From contig NZ_JALHLE010000001.1 of assembly GCF_022832385.1 (NCBI RefSeq), positions 1 through 64,000 of the forward strand: a DNA stretch of 64,000 nucleotides, given 5' to 3'. The DNA comes from Novosphingobium album (ex Hu et al. 2023) (GTDB lineage Bacteria > Pseudomonadota > Alphaproteobacteria > Sphingomonadales > Sphingomonadaceae). Below the pieces are notes generated by a model. The model was not told where the DNA came from. It ran no database searches and saw only the letters and a list, made by a program, of their open reading frames with translations. This document shows, piece after piece, positions 61,355 through 64,000 of the stretch (positions are counted from its first letter, which is position 1; every line of letters starts with the position of its first letter). Made by a program: the position numbers and the translations under genes.

Positions 61355-63315
61355 GGCCGCTTCCTCAATTGCGCCTTGCGCTCGTGACGATAGGCGATCT
61401 TGTCCTTCGCGATGAGGCGGCGCACGTCGGTCTTCACACGCCCCAGCAACGCCAGCACACCGCCAAGGGCGATCAGCAAGCCGCCGATCCAGATCAGCGG
61501 CACGAACGGCTTCCACCACAGCCGAAGCTGCCAGCGCCCATCTTCGCCTTCGCCGCCCAGCACGGTGTAGAGCTGGCCGTTCCATCGCGTGAGCAGCGCC
61601 GATTCGCTGGTCTGCTGCGGCGGAGCCCAGAAGTTGCGCGACTGCGGCGCCATCCGGGTTACCGCCCCATCAGCGCCGTAGCGCACGAGCAGGCGGGCTT
61701 CGAGTGCCGTCCAGTTGGGACCAGCAACCGGTTCGATGGAATCGAGCTTGACCCCCCAGGGACCGACCGTCGTGACATCCCCCACCTTCACTGCCACCAG
61801 CTTCTCGACATTGAAGGCACTCTCGCAGCTCATGCCGAACAGCGAGACGGCAATACCGAAATGGGCAATCACCATGCCCCATACAGGCAACGGCGTCCGG
61901 CGCAGGTTGCGCTCGCGCAGGGGCAGAACGCTGGCCCATGCCAGCCCTGCTGCCAGTGCCATGCCGAGAAACGGCAGCAGCGCGACGCCGCCAATCGCCA
62001 CCAGGGCGATTCCCGCTGCAACTGCAAGAATCGCCGGAATCACAAGAGCCCTACCGATGCGCTGGAAGCGGTCACGCCGCCAGCGCAGCAGTGGGCCGAT
62101 GGCAAGCACCACCAGCATCGGCACTGCAAACAGCGCGCTCATCGGGTTGAAGTAGGGCGGGCCTACCGAGACCTTGGCGCCCATCGTCTCGGCCAGAAGC
62201 GGATAGAGCGTGCCGAACAGCACGATGCCCAGGATCGCCGAGAGCATGACGTTGTTGAACACCAGCGCTCCCTCGCGGCTGACAAGGGCGAAGCGCTCCC
62301 CTTCGGTCACCGTAGAGGCGCGCAAAGCGAAAAGCGTCAGCGCGCCGCCAATGTTGATCGCCAGCAGCCCGAGGATGAACGTGCCGCGCTCGGGATCGAC
62401 AGCAAAGGCATGAACACTCGTCAGAATGCCCGAACGCACAAGGAAAGTGCCGATCATCGACATCGAAAACGCGACCACGCCCAGCATGACCGTCCAGGCC
62501 CTGAGCGCATTGCGCGATGCGAGAACACTGGCCGAATGGAGCAAGGCCGTTGCCGCCAGCCAGGGCATCAGCGAAGCATTCTCGACCGGGTCCCAGAACC
62601 ACCAGCCGCCCCAGCCCAGTTCATAATAGGCCCAATAGGAACCGGCGGTGATGCCGATGGTCAGGAAGATCCAGGCCCCCAGCACCCAGGGGCGCATGGC
62701 GCGGGCGAAGGCGGGACCGACTTCGCGCGTCACCAGCGCGCCAATGGCAAAGCTGAACGCGATCGAGAGGCCGACATAGCCAAGGTAAAGCGTGGGCGGA
62801 TGGAACGCGAGGCCAAGATCCTGCAGCAGCGGGTTGAGCCCGTTGCCCTCGACAGGCACAGGTGAGAGCCGATCGAACGGGTTCGAGGCGATCAGGAGGA
62901 AGGCGTAGAAGCCGAGGCTGACAAAGGCCTGCCCGGCCAGCGTTGCCAGCATGGTCGGTTCCGGCAGCCGCTTTTCGACAAGCGCGACGAAGCCGCCAGC
63001 CATGCCCATGACCGTGACCCACAGCAGCATCGAGCCTTCATGGTTGCCCCAGGCGCCTGCGATCTTGAAGATCAGCGGCTTCATCGAATGCGAATTGAGC
63101 GCGACCAGCTTCACCGACAGATCGGTGACGGCAAAGACATAGATCAGGCAGAGGAATGCTGTCAGCGCCAGCAGCCCCTGTACAACCGCAACCGGCCGAA
63201 CCACAGCGCCCAGCGACGAGCCGCGCGCTGTCAGGCCCATCGCACCTGCAACAAGCTGCAAAGCCGCCAGCGCAGCGGCCATCCAGAGAGCGGCGAGACC
63301 GAGTTCGGCAATCAT
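61351..63315 (-). CDS. ccmF: Heme lyase subunit CcmF
   Basis: 654 residues, about 15 membrane segments. The tryptophan-rich periplasmic motif WGGWWFWDPVENAS is present, with the flanking histidines expected for heme. It takes heme from CcmE and joins it to apocytochrome c with CcmH and CcmI. Confidence 0.96.
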   Translation of the reverse strand: MIAELGLAALWMAAALAALQLVAGAMGLTARGSSLGAVVRPVAVVQGLLALTAFLCLIYVFAVTDLSVKLVALNSHSMKPLIFKIAGAWGNHEGSMLLWVTVMGMAGGFVALVEKRLPEPTMLATLAGQAFVSLGFYAFLLIASNPFDRLSPVPVEGNGLNPLLQDLGLAFHPPTLYLGYVGLSIAFSFAIGALVTREVGPAFARAMRPWVLGAWIFLTIGITAGSYWAYYELGWGGWWFWDPVENASLMPWLAATALLHSASVLASRNALRAWTVMLGVVAFSMSMIGTFLVRSGILTSVHAFAVDPERGTFILGLLAINIGGALTLFALRASTVTEGERFALVSREGALVFNNVMLSAILGIVLFGTLYPLLAETMGAKVSVGPPYFNPMSALFAVPMLVVLAIGPLLRWRRDRFQRIGRALVIPAILAVAAGIALVAIGGVALLPFLGMALAAGLAWASVLPLRERNLRRTPLPVWGMVIAHFGIAVSLFGMSCESAFNVEKLVAVKVGDVTTVGPWGVKLDSIEPVAGPNWTALEARLLVRYGADGAVTRMAPQSRNFWAPPQQTSESALLTRWNGQLYTVLGGEGEDGRWQLRLWWKPFVPLIWIGGLLIALGGVLALLGRVKTDVRRLIAKDKIAYRHERKAQLRKRP

Positions 63316-63764
63316 TTCGTCTCGGCCACCACATTCTTGGCCTGCTCGGCCGTCATGCTCTGCATTTCGCGCGGCACATAGTTCTCGTCATGCTTGGCGA
63401 GCAGGTTGTCTGCCACGAATGTGCCGTCGGCCCCCATCTTGCCCTCGGCCACTACGCCCGACCCTTCGACGAAGAGCGAGGGGACGATGCCCTTGAAGAC
63501 GACAGGCACGCGCGCTTTGCCGTCCTGCACCACGAAGGCGATGGTCACGCCATCAGACTCGGTCTTGATCGAGCCTTTCTCGACCATGCCGCCGAGGCGC
63601 ACGGCGCGATCCGGTTCGGGCGGATTGGCCACGATCTCGCTGGGGACGTAGAAATAGCTCGCCTGATTGCGCAAGGCCCATGCCGCCAGCAGCGCGGCCC
63701 CAATGAGTACCACCAGCGCAATCACGAGCAGCACGAGTCGCTGATGCTTTGCCTTGATTGCCAT
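63312..63764 (-). CDS. ccmE: Heme chaperone CcmE
   Basis: 150 residues. One membrane anchor (9-30) and a periplasmic OB-fold with the heme-binding His125 and Tyr129 (LAKHDENYVP). It accepts heme from CcmC and hands it to CcmF. Confidence 0.96.
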   Translation of the reverse strand: MAIKAKHQRLVLLVIALVVLIGAALLAAWALRNQASYFYVPSEIVANPPEPDRAVRLGGMVEKGSIKTESDGVTIAFVVQDGKARVPVVFKGIVPSLFVEGSGVVAEGKMGADGTFVADNLLAKHDENYVPREMQSMTAEQAKNVVAETK

Positions 63765-63766
63765 CG

Positions 63767-63907
63767 TCAGCGCTTTCTCGCCTCGTCACGGCGCTTCTCG
63801 GCGCGCTTCATGGACAACAGCGACCACGCGATCATCATCGCAGTCGCCCCCACGCCGATGGCATAGGACGCCACCACGAAAGTCCAGGGATCGATCGCCT
63901 CGCGCAT
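63767..63907 (-). CDS. ccmD: Heme exporter accessory protein CcmD
   Basis: 46 residues, read from the sequence because it is short: starts MREAIDPWTFVVASYAIG, has one membrane segment and a basic end (KRAEKRRDEARKR). This is the normal CcmD form. It stabilises the CcmABC-CcmE complex. It lies between ccmC and ccmE with 1-2 nt gaps. Confidence 0.9.
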   Translation of the reverse strand: MREAIDPWTFVVASYAIGVGATAMMIAWSLLSMKRAEKRRDEARKR

Positions 63908-63908
63908 A

Positions 63909-64000
63909 TCAGAATTCCGCTTCGCTCAGAGCCTTGCGGCGCAGCCGTGCCTCGGCCTGCTGATCCGCCAGAATGGCACGCATCCGCGCCAGCACTACAC
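63909..64000 (-). CDS. ccmC: Heme ABC transporter permease CcmC, C-terminal end
   Basis: Only the last 30 codons are inside the window, ending RAILADQQAEARLRRKALSE-AEF and stop at 63911-63909. The assignment rests on position directly before ccmD and the charged C-terminal tail. The membrane part lies to the right of the edge. Confidence 0.75.
   Translation of the reverse strand, partial: VVLARMRAILADQQAEARLRRKALSEAEF

Noticed and set aside
61327..62865. Long open frame of 512 codons opposite ccmF
   Set aside because: It is rich in Arg, Gln and His as expected for the mirror of a GC-rich membrane-protein gene, has no family motif, and ccmF on the other strand is unmistakable.
1..64000. CRISPR arrays, rRNA genes and intact insertion sequences
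   Set aside because: No regularly spaced repeats, no rRNA-like sequence and no transposase gene were seen.

Overview
The window reads as chromosomal DNA of a high-GC alphaproteobacterium, most likely a sphingomonad (Novosphingobium or Sphingobium type). Pointers are a UrcA-family protein, a CYP101-like P450, a TorF-type porin, a complete-looking Ccm (System I) cytochrome c maturation block and many ATGA, GTGA or TGATG gene overlaps. The genus is inferred from gene content only.

Layout. 1-5.5 kb is a sulfide-oxidation cluster: rhodanese and an RND adaptor leftward; type I sulfide:quinone oxidoreductase, a DUF2892 protein, a TolC protein, a persulfide-dioxygenase-like enzyme and a TauE exporter rightward. 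An 18-bp palindrome lies over both promoters. 5.6-15.8 kb is a catabolic cluster that looks built for a cyclic terpenoid: amidohydrolase, LysR, CoA-transferase, a 6-oxocamphor-hydrolase-like crotonase, an LLM flavin monooxygenase, two SDRs, a limonene-epoxide-hydrolase-like enzyme and a CYP101-like P450. A small winged-helix regulator and a membrane protein end it. A palindrome related to ACTTTGCAATGCAAAGT occurs before three of its transcription units. 16.1-17.5 kb holds tRNA-Met(CAT) with a lone tyrosine integrase. 18-21 kb is a compact class III PHA synthase locus (mini PhaE, PhaC, GNAT, alpha/beta hydrolase).

21.3-27.8 kb is an aromatic-acid efflux operon (FUSC, DUF1656, HlyD, NodT-type OMF) flanked by two LysR genes. 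28-32 kb is a looser, AT-richer accessory stretch with small secreted proteins, a PilZ protein and a 270-bp MITE-like inverted-repeat element. 32-39 kb carries a two-component system, a beta-carbonic anhydrase/SulP pair, a TorF porin and an acyltransferase.

39-56 kb is mostly housekeeping: acpP-fabF-mltG-RNA ligase, aspS, rnd-oxyR, pgsA, an MFS carrier, an EVE protein, a 2OG-Fe oxygenase, a GGDEF/EAL protein and dapF-mtaB-ftsY-yciB. 56-59.6 kb has an atypical alpha/beta hydrolase, a frameshifted SnoaL gene and kup. The right end is the leftward ccmC-D-E-F-G-H-I operon, with ccmC cut by the window edge.
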